Shown: positions 35,897-45,268, numbered from the stretch's first letter. The stretch is 64,000 nt of DNA from an uncultured Bacilli bacterium (GCA_934183255.1 CAKPSD010000001.1:620001-684000), one strand, 5' to 3'. Numbers and translations are program-made. The notes: generated by a model not told the origin, from the sequence alone.

Positions 35897-36730
35897 TTAA
35901 TCTAATAAAGCATTCATTTTAAAAGGAATTTCTGATTCAAAACTATATTCTTTATTATTATATTTAAATGATAACTTAGTAGCGTGTAAACATAGTCTTC
36001 CTATTGGATCTGCTGTGCATCCATATTTTTTATCACCTACTAAAGGATTATTAATATCTTTAAAATGCACTCTTATTTGATTTTTTCTACCTGTTAATAA
36101 ATTAATATCCACTAGTGAATATTTATCGTTTTCTTTTAATACTTTATACTCAGTAATAGCTAGTTTTCCTTCATTTTTATTTGTAGAATATACCATCTTA
36201 GTTTTACTTTCTTTTAAATATGATTTAAGTGTACCTTCCTTTTTTAAAAGATGTCCTATAACTACTGCTTTATATTCTCTTCTAGTTACTATTTCATTCC
36301 ACTTTTCTTGTAATTCGTTTTTTACTAACTCATTTTTACAAAAAACTAGAACTCCTGAGGTATCCTTATCTAATCTGTGTAAAACAAATATTTTCTCTTT
36401 AGGATTATTTTGTTTTATGTACTTATTAACTTCTACATATGCTGTTTTTTCTTTTTCTTTATCTGTTGCTACTGTTAATAAATTATATGGTTTATCTATT
36501 ACTAAAAATAAATCATCTTCATAAATAATCTTTAATCCCATTTTATCTTTTTTACCATTAAAGCTTATTTTATCTCCTTTTTTTAGTAAATAATCATATT
36601 TAGTAACTACTTTACCATTAACCACTATTTGTTTATTTGTAAGCATGTTTTTAACGCTATTTCTAGATAATTTATTAAATTTTTTTAGCAAATAATCTAA
36701 TAACTTACTTTCCTCAATTATTTCTTCCAT
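35897..36730 (-). CDS. RluA family pseudouridine synthase
   Basis: A 277-residue RluA-family enzyme that isomerises uridine in rRNA or tRNA. N-terminal S4 domain (LLDYLLKKFNKLSRNSVKNM, then VVNGKVVTKYDYLLKKGDKI), catalytic HRLDKDTSGVLVF with the essential Asp, and the C-terminal GRKNQIRVHF motif. ATG at 36730 follows GGAGAGG by seven bases; the upstream in-frame ATG at 36745 is part of that ribosome site. Probably RluD-like, but the target cannot be told from sequence alone. Confidence 0.9.
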   Translation of the reverse strand: MEEIIEESKLLDYLLKKFNKLSRNSVKNMLTNKQIVVNGKVVTKYDYLLKKGDKISFNGKKDKMGLKIIYEDDLFLVIDKPYNLLTVATDKEKEKTAYVEVNKYIKQNNPKEKIFVLHRLDKDTSGVLVFCKNELVKNELQEKWNEIVTRREYKAVVIGHLLKKEGTLKSYLKESKTKMVYSTNKNEGKLAITEYKVLKENDKYSLVDINLLTGRKNQIRVHFKDINNPLVGDKKYGCTADPIGRLCLHATKLSFKYNNKEYSFESEIPFKMNALLD

Positions 36731-36751
36731 ATACAACCTCTCCATAAAATT

Positions 36752-36774
36752 AAAAAAGCCTTAAAGGCTTTTAT
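36752..36774 (-). terminator. Terminator of secG
   Basis: AAAAGCC and GGCTTTT form a seven-base stem with a short TTAA loop; T run on the minus strand. Confidence 0.75.
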
Positions 36775-36776
36775 TT

Positions 36777-37010
36777 TTATTTTACTAATAAATAGTGAAT
36801 TATAATTGATAATAAGAAAAATAGTACTCCAAGACCCATTGTAATTCTTGCTAAAACAACTTCAGGTCCTCTTTCTTTATTATCAACAAAAATATTTAAG
36901 TTTCCTCCGGTAATAGCTCCACTAGCACCATCTGATTTACCACTTTGTAGTAAAGATATTATTATTAATAAAACTGATACAATTAGAAATATTACATTTA
37001 AGAATGTCAT
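36777..37010 (-). CDS. secG: Preprotein translocase subunit SecG
   Basis: A 77-residue membrane protein with two helices (about 3-23 and 52-74) and the SecG loop SLLQSGKSDGASGAITGGNL. It is part of the SecYEG channel powered by SecA (encoded at 45-47 kb). The frame is open to 37055, but GGAGG eight bases before ATG 37010 fixes the start. In many Firmicutes secG precedes rnr and smpB; here an RluA-type gene follows. Confidence 0.93.
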   Translation of the reverse strand: MTFLNVIFLIVSVLLIIISLLQSGKSDGASGAITGGNLNIFVDNKERGPEVVLARITMGLGVLFFLLSIIIHYLLVK

Positions 37011-37087
37011 TAAAATTCCTCCTTCATTACTATGCTTTTTAATTATAACAAACAATATTTAAAATGTGTAGTAAATTTATTATTTCT

Positions 37088-37672
37088 TTAATAATGAGTT
37101 TCAATATGATAGTCAAATATTGCCTTTATAATTGATATAACATTATTTGCAGACACTGTACCATTACTTATTGCATCTTCTTTCATTCCTTCAATATTCC
37201 TAAAGCCACCATATCCTTTATTATCTATATTAACAACATCACTATATTTCATATATTTTAATTTAGGTAGTAAGTCTTTTTCAATTTCACTATAAAATTC
37301 TTTACCATATGCTTCCTTATAATCGCTCCACAATCCTACATTAAATGAAGTTCCATTTTCATCTATTGTAGAAAAAGAAATATTTCTAATAATAGAATCT
37401 TCTTTACTTCCTTTACTAGTTAGTTCTAGATATATAACATTGTTATAATTAACAGAAGCATCACTGCATACATAAGATGTATATGCAACTTGATATTTTG
37501 TATAAGCATCACTATCATATTGCCACAAAATTGTGGCTTTCAACTTTTCACTTCCACCAAATCTAACATAATGATTAAACTCTATTGTGTTATCATTACT
37601 ACTATTTTTAGAGCATGAACACGTCACACATATTAAAGCAAATATTAATAAAAAGTATTTTATTATTTTCAT
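37088..37672 (-). CDS. Lipoprotein, last gene of the lipoprotein operon
   Basis: A 194-residue predicted lipoprotein with signal peptide MKIIKYFLLIFALICV and a Cys-rich lipobox (CVTCSCSK). The mature domain has no motif I know; its pattern (TILWQYDSDAYTKYQVAYTS, ISFSTIDENGTSFNVGLWSD) suggests a beta-rich fold. ATG 37672 lies one base after the stop of the rhodanese-like gene, with GGAG inside that gene, so they are coupled. Function unknown; co-expression with thioredoxin- and rhodanese-like lipoproteins suggests a role in sulfur or redox chemistry outside the membrane. Confidence 0.75.
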   Translation of the reverse strand: MKIIKYFLLIFALICVTCSCSKNSSNDNTIEFNHYVRFGGSEKLKATILWQYDSDAYTKYQVAYTSYVCSDASVNYNNVIYLELTSKGSKEDSIIRNISFSTIDENGTSFNVGLWSDYKEAYGKEFYSEIEKDLLPKLKYMKYSDVVNIDNKGYGGFRNIEGMKEDAISNGTVSANNVISIIKAIFDYHIETHY

Positions 37673-37673
37673 T

Positions 37674-38399
37674 TTATTCTCCAACTTTTGTTAAAGTTTT
37701 CAATGTTTCATCTATTGCCATATAGTTACCATTAAAGAAAGAATAATACTCTCCTTCATATGCTCCATTATTATTTTTGTCATAGTGTGAAATCATTTTT
37801 ATGCCATGTTTTCCTTTATAGCCCCATGCTCCGCCTAAATTATACAATTTAGTTTCATCATATCCTAATTTGATTAAAATTTGTTTTGTCATCCATGCAT
37901 AGCCTCCGCCACCACATGTTAAAAATATTAATTTATCTTTAGGAAATATTTCTTCAAGAATATATTTAGATTCTGCATAATTAGCTTTAATGCTTTCTAT
38001 ACTTCCATCATTATTCCATTCAACTGTATACAATGGGATATAATCAATTGCTATAGGTTTATTTTTTACAGGATCTGGTAACATACCTTCCCATAAGTTA
38101 GCAATATAAGGTAATGGAGAGATTCTAAATCCTTCTATTATTTCAGTAAGCATACCTGCTCCTCCTATATCGTCATATCCAGCTGAGTCAATAAGTAACC
38201 TCATGTCTCTATAAACTACGTTTTCTAAGTTCAAATATTGATCTATTGTTTCCATGTTAACATTTTTATCCACGCCGAATGATTGGGTTGAAAAATCTAA
38301 AGTTCCTGCTTCTGCTTTTGGCACTTTTATCATTTTGTTACATCCCACTAAACAAATAAACATCAAACATATACATACTACATTTATTATTTTTTTCAT
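37674..38399 (-). CDS. Rhodanese-like lipoprotein
   Basis: A 241-residue lipoprotein (lipobox LVGC, Cys20). The mature part has a rhodanese-like outline: NVVYRDMRLLIDSAGYDDIG, then DKLIFLTCGGGGYAWMTKQI with Cys162 in the active-site loop, and LYNLGGAWGY, the usual end of the domain. Rhodaneses carry sulfur as a cysteine persulfide. A GxGA-type insertion between the halves is unusual. GGAGG at the end of the upstream gene serves ATG 38399. Outside the membrane, together with a thioredoxin-like lipoprotein, it could handle sulfur or disulfides; inference only. Confidence 0.75.
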   Translation of the reverse strand: MKKIINVVCICLMFICLVGCNKMIKVPKAEAGTLDFSTQSFGVDKNVNMETIDQYLNLENVVYRDMRLLIDSAGYDDIGGAGMLTEIIEGFRISPLPYIANLWEGMLPDPVKNKPIAIDYIPLYTVEWNNDGSIESIKANYAESKYILEEIFPKDKLIFLTCGGGGYAWMTKQILIKLGYDETKLYNLGGAWGYKGKHGIKMISHYDKNNNGAYEGEYYSFFNGNYMAIDETLKTLTKVGE

Positions 38400-38401
38400 T
38401 A

Positions 38402-38890
38402 TTATTTCCTCCATTCTATGTTTTTACTCATGAAATCATTTACCAATTGTTTATTTTGCTCTTTATTAAGCCCTACATTATCTATAAATTTTACTACTTT
38501 TATTTCTCCTTCAAATACAATTATAAAGTAAGGTGTCGTTGTTACTCCAGCTTTATACAAACTATGTTTAGATGAAATATTAGCTTTATCAAGAGTATAT
38601 ATTGCTACTTGATTATTATCCACATATTCACTAATAGATGGCGCTACATTTTTACATCCAGTACACGAAGGTGAATATATAAATAAAAGGAAACTATCTT
38701 TGTTTTCCACTTTAGAATCAAACTCATCTGTAGTTTCTAGTTCATATGACAATAAATTTGCTTCTTTATACATATAACCAGAATTTTCTATTGTAGGCAT
38801 TGTTCCTTTACTTAATTCATATTTAACAGTATCTTTTTTACAGCCAAACAAGCACAAGCACATTAGAAAGCAAGTAATTACCTTTTTCAA
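38402..38890 (-). CDS. Thioredoxin-like lipoprotein
   Basis: A 162-residue lipoprotein: signal MKKVITCFLMCLCLF, lipobox Cys17, then a thioredoxin fold with FLLFIYSPSCTGCKNVAPSI (Cys76-Thr-Gly-Cys79) and TTPYFIIVFEGE containing the cis-Pro. It should act as a disulfide reductase or isomerase on the outer membrane face. The start is a TTG at 38890, six bases after GAGGTGG and overlapping the stop of the upstream gene (TTGA); no ATG in frame fits better. Confidence 0.85.
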   Translation of the reverse strand: MKKVITCFLMCLCLFGCKKDTVKYELSKGTMPTIENSGYMYKEANLLSYELETTDEFDSKVENKDSFLLFIYSPSCTGCKNVAPSISEYVDNNQVAIYTLDKANISSKHSLYKAGVTTTPYFIIVFEGEIKVVKFIDNVGLNKEQNKQLVNDFMSKNIEWRK

Positions 38891-39378
38891 TTATTTCCAC
38901 CTCTTTTTATATTATATATTCTTTTTTCGAATTTTTCTTTATTTTCTAACTTTGTTTTATTTACTACAAGAATTGCCCTTGAAGTTAAGTATAAATAATA
39001 ATTATTTTTATCTTTTTTAGTTTTTAATATATCTTCATATTTATATGTACTTTCATCTACAAAATCATGATCTCTATATATGATTTCTTTTATATGCTCA
39101 TCTGTAATTTCTTGTTCTACTTTTATAATATCATTTGTATTATTGCTATTTCTCAAAACGCTAAAAAGCAACACTACTAGAAACACATAAAAGCAAACAA
39201 ATAAAATTGAAGTTATTATAAGCGATATATTTATTTTAACTTTCAAATAAAGTGCAAGCATTGCTAACATTGTTAAAGAAACTGTTAAAGCTCCTATTAA
39301 CGAAATAATTAAAATCCTTTTTGTTCCACTTTGTCTTATTAGTTTTTCATACTCTTCCTTGCTATAAGTTATTTTCAT
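38887..39378 (-). CDS. YcxB-like membrane protein
   Basis: A 163-residue protein with two membrane helices (about 22-45 and 50-75) and a C-terminal soluble domain (YKYEDILKTKKDKNNYYLYL then ILVVNKTKL) like the YcxB C-terminal domain found in many Firmicutes. Function not known. It overlaps its upstream paralogue by four bases (ATGA) and the downstream lipoprotein by four bases, so it belongs to the lipoprotein operon. Confidence 0.7.
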   Translation of the reverse strand: MKITYSKEEYEKLIRQSGTKRILIISLIGALTVSLTMLAMLALYLKVKINISLIITSILFVCFYVFLVVLLFSVLRNSNNTNDIIKVEQEITDEHIKEIIYRDHDFVDESTYKYEDILKTKKDKNNYYLYLTSRAILVVNKTKLENKEKFEKRIYNIKRGGNN

Positions 39379-39890
39379 ACTAATTTCTCCTCTATTTTTG
39401 GATTTCTTAAAATATCAAAAAAAGTCTTTTCATCATCGATAGAATTTTTATCAATAACAAGGGCATTATACTTATTAATGTATACAAAATAAAAGTTATT
39501 AGTTACGATTATTTTAGTAATATTTTTTATATCATAATGTACTTTATTTTCACTACCTTCTTTTAAATAAGCATCAACTTCAATATATTCTTCATTAATA
39601 TCATAGATAATTTTCTCTATATTATTTTTTTCTAATTTTTTATCAGCTATTTTTTTAAAATATGGCCCTAAAAAACTTAATATCATACAAATAATAATTA
39701 TCCCTGCAAAAGTAAACATAAGGGTTCTTTCTTTAGCATCCAAAATTCCACAAAGTATAGTAGCGACAATAGCAATTATACATAAAATTTTAAATCTTTT
39801 ATTGTTTTTTTTAAAACTTCCATAAACTAAATTATTGTACATTTCTTTGCTCCCTTCAGCAAACTTTTCTCCATTCATTTCAAACTTCAT
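39375..39890 (-). CDS. YcxB-like membrane protein, paralogue
   Basis: A 171-residue protein of the same plan: N-terminal soluble segment, two helices (about 35-50 and 57-77), then IEVDAYLKEGSENKVHYDI and ITKIIVTNNFYFVYINKYNA, the YcxB-like part. It starts three bases after uvrB ends, with GAGGG in the uvrB stop region as ribosome site, so the five-gene lipoprotein operon may be transcribed with uvrB. Function unknown. Confidence 0.7.
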   Translation of the reverse strand: MKFEMNGEKFAEGSKEMYNNLVYGSFKKNNKRFKILCIIAIVATILCGILDAKERTLMFTFAGIIIICMILSFLGPYFKKIADKKLEKNNIEKIIYDINEEYIEVDAYLKEGSENKVHYDIKNITKIIVTNNFYFVYINKYNALVIDKNSIDDEKTFFDILRNPKIEEKLV

Positions 39891-39893
39891 AAA

Positions 39894-41855
39894 CTATCCC
39901 TCACTTTTTAATTCAATTATAATATCTCTTAACTCTGCTGCTCTTTCAAAGTCTAATTGTTTAGCTGCTTCTTTCATTTCTTTTTCTAAATCTTTTATCA
40001 TAATTTCTTTTTGTTTTTTACTTACTTTATTAGATTTAGAACTAATATATTCTTTATAATCTTCTTTAATTTTAGGTGGCTCTTTTATGTCTTTTATAAT
40101 AGTTGTAGGGACTATACCGTTTTCTTCATTATACTTCATTTGAATAGCTCTACGTCTATTAGTTTCTTCTATTGCAACCTTCATTGATTCAGTGATTTCA
40201 TCAGCGTACATTATTACTTCGCCATGTGCATTACGAGATGCTCTTCCTATAATTTGAATTAATGATCTACTAGATCTTAAAAATCCTTCTTTATCTGCAT
40301 CTAGAATAAGGATTAGTGATACTTCAGGTATATCAAGTCCTTCTCTTAAAAGGTTAATACCAACTAAAATATCATACTTTCCTTTTCTTAGTTCATATAT
40401 TATTTGCGTTCTTTCTAAAGTTTTAGTTTCACTATGAAGATATGCTACTTTATATCCTCTATCTTTTAAATAACTAGTTAAGTCTTCTGCCATTCTTATA
40501 GTTAATGTTGTAATTAAAACTCTTTCATTGTTTTTTATTCTTGCATTAATTTGATTAATAATATCATCTATTTGATTTTTACGTGGTTTTACAATTACTT
40601 CAGGATCTAATAATCCAGTTGGTCTTATAATTTGCTCCACTACTTCATTATTTACTTTTTCTAATTCATAGTCTCCTGGAGTTGCACTTACAAATATTAA
40701 GTTATTTCCTTTTTTTTCAAACTCATCAAACTTAAGTGGTCTATTGTCTAGTGCACTAGGAAGTCTAAATCCATATTCCACTAATGTTTCTTTACGTGAT
40801 CTATCGCCATTATACATACCTCTAATTTGTGGTAAGGATACATGTGATTCATCTATAACTATCATATAATCATCACCTATATAATCAAATAAAGTATATG
40901 GTGTTTCTCCTTTTTTTCTACCATCAATTGGAGCGCTATAATTTTCTATACCAGGACACATTCCAAGTTCTTGTAAAGATTCTAAATCATGATTAGTTCT
41001 TTGCTCTAATCTTTCTGCTTCTAAGTATTTATTATTATCTTTAAAATATTTTAATCTTTCATTTAATTCTTCTTTAATTATTGGTATTGCTTTAAGTATT
41101 TTTTCTTTTCTAGATGAATAGGCATATGCTGGGTAAATAGGATAACGTTTATAAGCATTTCTAACTTTTCCTGTAAGAGGATCTACTTCACATATTCTCT
41201 CTATTTCATCTTCAAACATTTCTACTCGTATAATAAAATCAGTAGTAGATGCTGGTGCTATTTCAATATTGTCTCCTCTTGCTCTAAAAGTACCTGGAGA
41301 TAAATCAACATCATTTCTTACATATTGAGCCTCTACTAATTTAGCAAATAATTTTTTTCTTTCTACTACTTCTCCTTGAACTAAATCAAATATTAAAGCG
41401 TTATATTCATCTGGATCGTTTAATCCATAGATAGCTGCTACTGAAGCTACTATAATAGTATCTTTTCTTGATAAAGCACTATTAATTGCACTACTTCTCA
41501 TCATTTCTATTTCTTCATTAGTCATAGCATTTTTATCAATATAAGTATCAGTTTTAGGGATGTAGGCTTCTGGTTGATAAAAATCAAAGTTTGAAATAAA
41601 GTATTCTACTCTATTGTGAGGGAAGAATTCTTTTAATTCACTATATAATTGACCTGCTAATGTTTTGTTATGAGCCATTACAATAGTAGGTTTATTTACT
41701 TCTTTTATAACATTAGAAATAGTAAAAGTTTTACCAGTACCAGTAGCACCTAATAATACTTGATATCTTTTATTTTCTTTTATTCCTTTTACTAACTCTT
41801 CAATAGCTTTCTTTTGATCTCTAGATGGCGTGTATTTAGATACAAGTTCAAACAT
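39894..41855 (-). CDS. uvrB: UvrABC system protein B
   Basis: DNA damage recognition helicase of nucleotide excision repair. The 653 residues include Walker A LGATGTGKTFT, the beta-hairpin region FYQPEAYIPKTDTYIDKNA, DESHVSLPQ, the helicase motif RAGR-type SLIQIIGRASRN, and the C-terminal UVR domain (EKEMKEAAKQLDFERAAELRD) for UvrC. uvrA is not next to it, which is unusual for Firmicutes. No SOS box is seen in front; it follows ctp by 11 bases. Confidence 0.97.
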   Translation of the reverse strand: MFELVSKYTPSRDQKKAIEELVKGIKENKRYQVLLGATGTGKTFTISNVIKEVNKPTIVMAHNKTLAGQLYSELKEFFPHNRVEYFISNFDFYQPEAYIPKTDTYIDKNAMTNEEIEMMRSSAINSALSRKDTIIVASVAAIYGLNDPDEYNALIFDLVQGEVVERKKLFAKLVEAQYVRNDVDLSPGTFRARGDNIEIAPASTTDFIIRVEMFEDEIERICEVDPLTGKVRNAYKRYPIYPAYAYSSRKEKILKAIPIIKEELNERLKYFKDNNKYLEAERLEQRTNHDLESLQELGMCPGIENYSAPIDGRKKGETPYTLFDYIGDDYMIVIDESHVSLPQIRGMYNGDRSRKETLVEYGFRLPSALDNRPLKFDEFEKKGNNLIFVSATPGDYELEKVNNEVVEQIIRPTGLLDPEVIVKPRKNQIDDIINQINARIKNNERVLITTLTIRMAEDLTSYLKDRGYKVAYLHSETKTLERTQIIYELRKGKYDILVGINLLREGLDIPEVSLILILDADKEGFLRSSRSLIQIIGRASRNAHGEVIMYADEITESMKVAIEETNRRRAIQMKYNEENGIVPTTIIKDIKEPPKIKEDYKEYISSKSNKVSKKQKEIMIKDLEKEMKEAAKQLDFERAAELRDIIIELKSEG

Positions 41856-41866
41856 ATTTCTACCTC

Positions 41867-43294
41867 TTATATTCTTCCATTTAATACATCATTAACTTCT
41901 TTATTATAACTATTTTCTTTATCATCTTGATACTTAGCAAGGATATATCTAATAGTTAATTCATCAAGTTTTCCTGTTTGATTATTTTCACTAAATCCAC
42001 AAGCTATTTGATAGTTTTTTACAGCATTAACTAATTCATTACTATAGAAACTATTTATTTCTCCTGTATAGTATCCTAACTTATTCATAATTATTTGTAA
42101 GTTTTTAACATTTGTACCATAACTATTTTTTTCTAAAGTTGTTTTACTAAAATCTAATAAGTGAATACCTTCACCAGTATATATTTTTTCTGCTTCTACT
42201 CCTGTGTGATGAATTGAATTTCCATTTGGAGTATACCACAAAGCATATGTATAATTAAAATAAGTTCCATCAGTGAAATATAACATTTTTTGAGCACTAC
42301 CTTTACCATAAGTAGTTACTCCAACTAACTCTACTTTATCATCCATATTTTCATTAAGAGCGGCACTTAAAGCTTCTGCTCCACTTGCACTATTGTTATT
42401 TATTAAAACTGTTATTTTATCAAATTCATATTTATCTTCATTTACAGTCTTATAGCTATATGAATTACCTTTTTTGTCCTTAGTTGTTAAAACAACTTTT
42501 CCTTTACCCATTAGTAAATCTGCGCACTCTTGAACACTAGTTATATAGCCTCCAGGATTATCTCTTAAATCTAGTAAAAGATTAGAGTAATTATTTTGCT
42601 TTGCTTCTTTTAAATATTCTTCAAAGTAAGTAGCAGAATCTTTTGCAAACTCACTTATTCTTATATATGCTGTTTCTTCACTTAAAGAAAAATCTTTAAA
42701 AACAGTAACAGGACTATATGTAGTAACATAGCAATTGATAGGCATTTGTCTAATTCCATTTCTTTCTACTACTACTTTTACAGTTTCTTTGTTATCTAAT
42801 AAAGTTTTTAAATAATCAGTATCTTTATTTGCTAAGTCATTATCATCAATTGATATTAAAATGTCTCCCTTTTTTAATCCAGCTTGAATATTAACTTTAG
42901 ATGTAACTTCTGTTATTAAAAAGTATTCTTTATATTCGCTAATTGTAACTCCTAAGCCACTATAAGTTGAAGCAAGTGATCCTAAAGAAGTTAAATATCT
43001 AGTAAAAGGATCTTCACTAGTAGTAGTCATTCCATATATTGCATTATCTAATAAAGTTTTTTCTATTTGATTATCATTTATTCCATAATACCACTCATCT
43101 TTCATAACTGAATAAATAGAATCAAATTTATTTTTATAACTACTATTCTTATTATTTTTATTAAATGCATATGACAAATAAAAGCCAACTGAAAAAGAAA
43201 AAATAATGCACAAGGCACATGCAACAATTAATATTTTCTTTTGTTTAGTTTTCTCTTCTTTTAATTTTTTAGAATAATCCACTATATCATTCAT
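41867..43294 (-). CDS. S41 family carboxyl-terminal processing protease
   Basis: A 475-residue CtpA/CtpB-type serine protease. One membrane anchor (about 21-44), a PDZ domain (VTISEYKEYFLITEV... GLKKGDILISIDDNDL), the catalytic core with Ser in NNNSASGAEALSAAL and Lys in TYGKGSAQKM, and a C-terminal peptidoglycan-binding domain (NLQIIMNKLGYYTGEINSFY). It acts outside the membrane. In Bacillus, CtpB cuts SpoIVFA during sporulation; here the neighbours are uvrB and yitT. The uvrB-ctp pairing is found in other Firmicutes. Confidence 0.93.
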   Translation of the reverse strand: MNDIVDYSKKLKEEKTKQKKILIVACALCIIFSFSVGFYLSYAFNKNNKNSSYKNKFDSIYSVMKDEWYYGINDNQIEKTLLDNAIYGMTTTSEDPFTRYLTSLGSLASTYSGLGVTISEYKEYFLITEVTSKVNIQAGLKKGDILISIDDNDLANKDTDYLKTLLDNKETVKVVVERNGIRQMPINCYVTTYSPVTVFKDFSLSEETAYIRISEFAKDSATYFEEYLKEAKQNNYSNLLLDLRDNPGGYITSVQECADLLMGKGKVVLTTKDKKGNSYSYKTVNEDKYEFDKITVLINNNSASGAEALSAALNENMDDKVELVGVTTYGKGSAQKMLYFTDGTYFNYTYALWYTPNGNSIHHTGVEAEKIYTGEGIHLLDFSKTTLEKNSYGTNVKNLQIIMNKLGYYTGEINSFYSNELVNAVKNYQIACGFSENNQTGKLDELTIRYILAKYQDDKENSYNKEVNDVLNGRI

Positions 43295-43306
43295 TTAAAA
43301 TGCCTC

Positions 43307-44173
43307 CTACTTCAATATTACTTCTTCAAACCCATTTCCATATGTATTTACAGATTTATAAACACTTATAAATGCATTAGGGTCAATACTATAAATATTC
43401 TTTTTTATATCATAGTATTCTTTTTCATTAAATACTACTTCAATCATCGTTTTGTTTTCTTTAGTTAATCCACCTTCTGCTTTAATCAAAGTTGTTCCTC
43501 TTTCAAGTTTAGTTAAAATATATTCATTTATTTCATTTGATTTATCACTTACAATATGTGCCATATAACTACTTGTACCACTTATTGTTATTTTTTCAAT
43601 TACATATGAAGCTACCATTACGCTTAACAAGCCATATAAAGCACTTTCAAGTGATAAACTAACTAGTCCTAAAACTATAATTGCTGTATCAATTAAAAAT
43701 GTTGAAATTGATAGTTTCACGTGGAAATATTTTTTAAGAATCAAGCAAATCACATCAAATCCACCTGTACTAGCACCAACCCTATAAACAACACCAAGAC
43801 CAAACCCAGTCAAAGCTGCACCAGCTAAAGCGGCTAACATTGTGCTAGTAACTTCATTAGATAACTTTATAAATAAATCTACATTAGAAAAAATGTTAAT
43901 AAATACTGGATATAATATTGTTGATAACAAAGTTCTTACAGCAAACTTTTTCCCAAGTGTAAATACTCCAATAGCAAATAATACCCATACTAAAATAGTA
44001 ATTGTAATATTTGGATCAAAGCCAAAGAATCCATTTATTACAAGAGAAAGTCCACTAGTTCCTCCATTTATTATACCATGTGGTAAAATAAATAAACTTG
44101 TTCCTAACGCTAAAGAAAGATTGCCTAAAATAATAATCAAAACATTTTTTATTTTTTGAAAATCTAGCTTCAC
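43307..44173 (-). CDS. YitT family membrane protein
   Basis: A 288-residue protein with five to six helices (DUF161/YitT_membrane), including LPHGIINGGTSGLSLVING and GFGLGVVYRVGASTGGFDVI, then the cytoplasmic DUF2179 domain (ISGTSSYMAHIVSDKSNEIN onward). Transport or signalling function is not known. It contains a parS-like site in its coding sequence (43713-43728). It lies between ctp and prfB. Confidence 0.9.
   Translation of the reverse strand: MKLDFQKIKNVLIIILGNLSLALGTSLFILPHGIINGGTSGLSLVINGFFGFDPNITITILVWVLFAIGVFTLGKKFAVRTLLSTILYPVFINIFSNVDLFIKLSNEVTSTMLAALAGAALTGFGLGVVYRVGASTGGFDVICLILKKYFHVKLSISTFLIDTAIIVLGLVSLSLESALYGLLSVMVASYVIEKITISGTSSYMAHIVSDKSNEINEYILTKLERGTTLIKAEGGLTKENKTMIEVVFNEKEYYDIKKNIYSIDPNAFISVYKSVNTYGNGFEEVILK
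43713..43728 (-). other. parS-like sequence inside yitT
   Basis: On the minus strand ATTTCCACGTGAAACT matches TGTTNCACGTGAAACA at 13 of 16 positions (mismatches at 1, 2 and 16). It forces the codons CAC and GTG, both uncommon in this AT-rich DNA. Could be chance. Confidence 0.4.
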
Positions 44174-44176
44174 TAT

Positions 44177-45268
44177 TTATTCCCCCATTTTTAAGTAAGC
44201 GCTAATAAAGCCCTCCAAATCTCCATCCATTACTTTTTTCACATCACTAACTTCATAACCACTTCTATGATCTTTAACCATTGTATATGGGCAGAAAACA
44301 TATGATCTAATTTGTGATCCCCATTCATTAGCCATATTTTCTCCTTTTATTTTATCTATTTCTTTTTTCTTTTCTAAAAGCATTTGTTGATAAAGTTTTC
44401 CTTTTAAAACATTCATACAATATTCTTTATTTTGAATTTGTGATCTTTGGTTTTGACAACTAACAACAATACCTGTAGGAATATGTGTTATTCTTACTGC
44501 TGAATCTGTTTTATTGATGTGTTGTCCTCCCGCTCCACTAGCTCTATAAGTATCTATTCTTAAGTCTTCTTCCTTTATTTCTACTTCAACATCATCTTCA
44601 AATTTAGGTATTACATCTACTGAAGCAAAAGAGGTATGTCTTCTTTTAGAAGCATCAAATGGTGATATTCTAACTAATCTATGTACGCCTTTTTCACCTT
44701 TTAAAAAGCCATAAGCATTATCACCTTTAACTTCGAAAGTAACACTTTTAATACCCGCTTCTTCTCCAGCTAAATAATCTACTATATCTACCTTATAATC
44801 ATTTTGTTCACACCATCTAACATACATTCTAAAAAGCATATCGGCCCAGTCATGAGATTCTGTTCCTCCTGCTCCTGGATGAATTTCTAAAATAGCATTA
44901 TTACTATCAAATGGCCCATTAAGTAATATTTCTAGTTCCATCTTATCTAAAAGTTCATCTGCTTTTAGTATTTCTTCATCTGCCATTTCTATCATTTCAG
45001 CATCATTGCTATCGAGAAATTCTTTAATATCTTTATACCAATTTTCTAGTTTCATAACTTGTTCAACATTATTTTTATCTTTATTAATTTGTTTTAAAAC
45101 TTGTTTAGCGTGTCTATTATCTAGCCAAAAATCTTCTTTATTACTTTCTTCTTCAAGTTTATTTATTTCACTTAAAAGAGAGTCAATGTTTAAACACTCC
45201 TTTAAATCATTAACTCTTTTAAATGAATCATTATAATTTACTCTAATTTCATAAATATCTCTAGACAT
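44177..45268 (-). CDS. prfB: Peptide chain release factor 2, without frameshift
   Basis: Releases proteins at UGA and UAA codons. The 363 residues have the stop-codon tripeptide SPF in VRISPFDASKRR and the catalytic GGQ in RASGAGGQHINKTDSAVR. In most bacteria prfB needs a programmed +1 frameshift around codon 25; here the whole protein is in one frame. The region still has AAGGAG (45202-45197) followed by TTGAC. Four in-frame UGA stops noted in this window agree with a need for RF2. It follows secA by three bases, the common Firmicutes pair. Confidence 0.96.
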   Translation of the reverse strand: MSRDIYEIRVNYNDSFKRVNDLKECLNIDSLLSEINKLEEESNKEDFWLDNRHAKQVLKQINKDKNNVEQVMKLENWYKDIKEFLDSNDAEMIEMADEEILKADELLDKMELEILLNGPFDSNNAILEIHPGAGGTESHDWADMLFRMYVRWCEQNDYKVDIVDYLAGEEAGIKSVTFEVKGDNAYGFLKGEKGVHRLVRISPFDASKRRHTSFASVDVIPKFEDDVEVEIKEEDLRIDTYRASGAGGQHINKTDSAVRITHIPTGIVVSCQNQRSQIQNKEYCMNVLKGKLYQQMLLEKKKEIDKIKGENMANEWGSQIRSYVFCPYTMVKDHRSGYEVSDVKKVMDGDLEGFISAYLKMGE

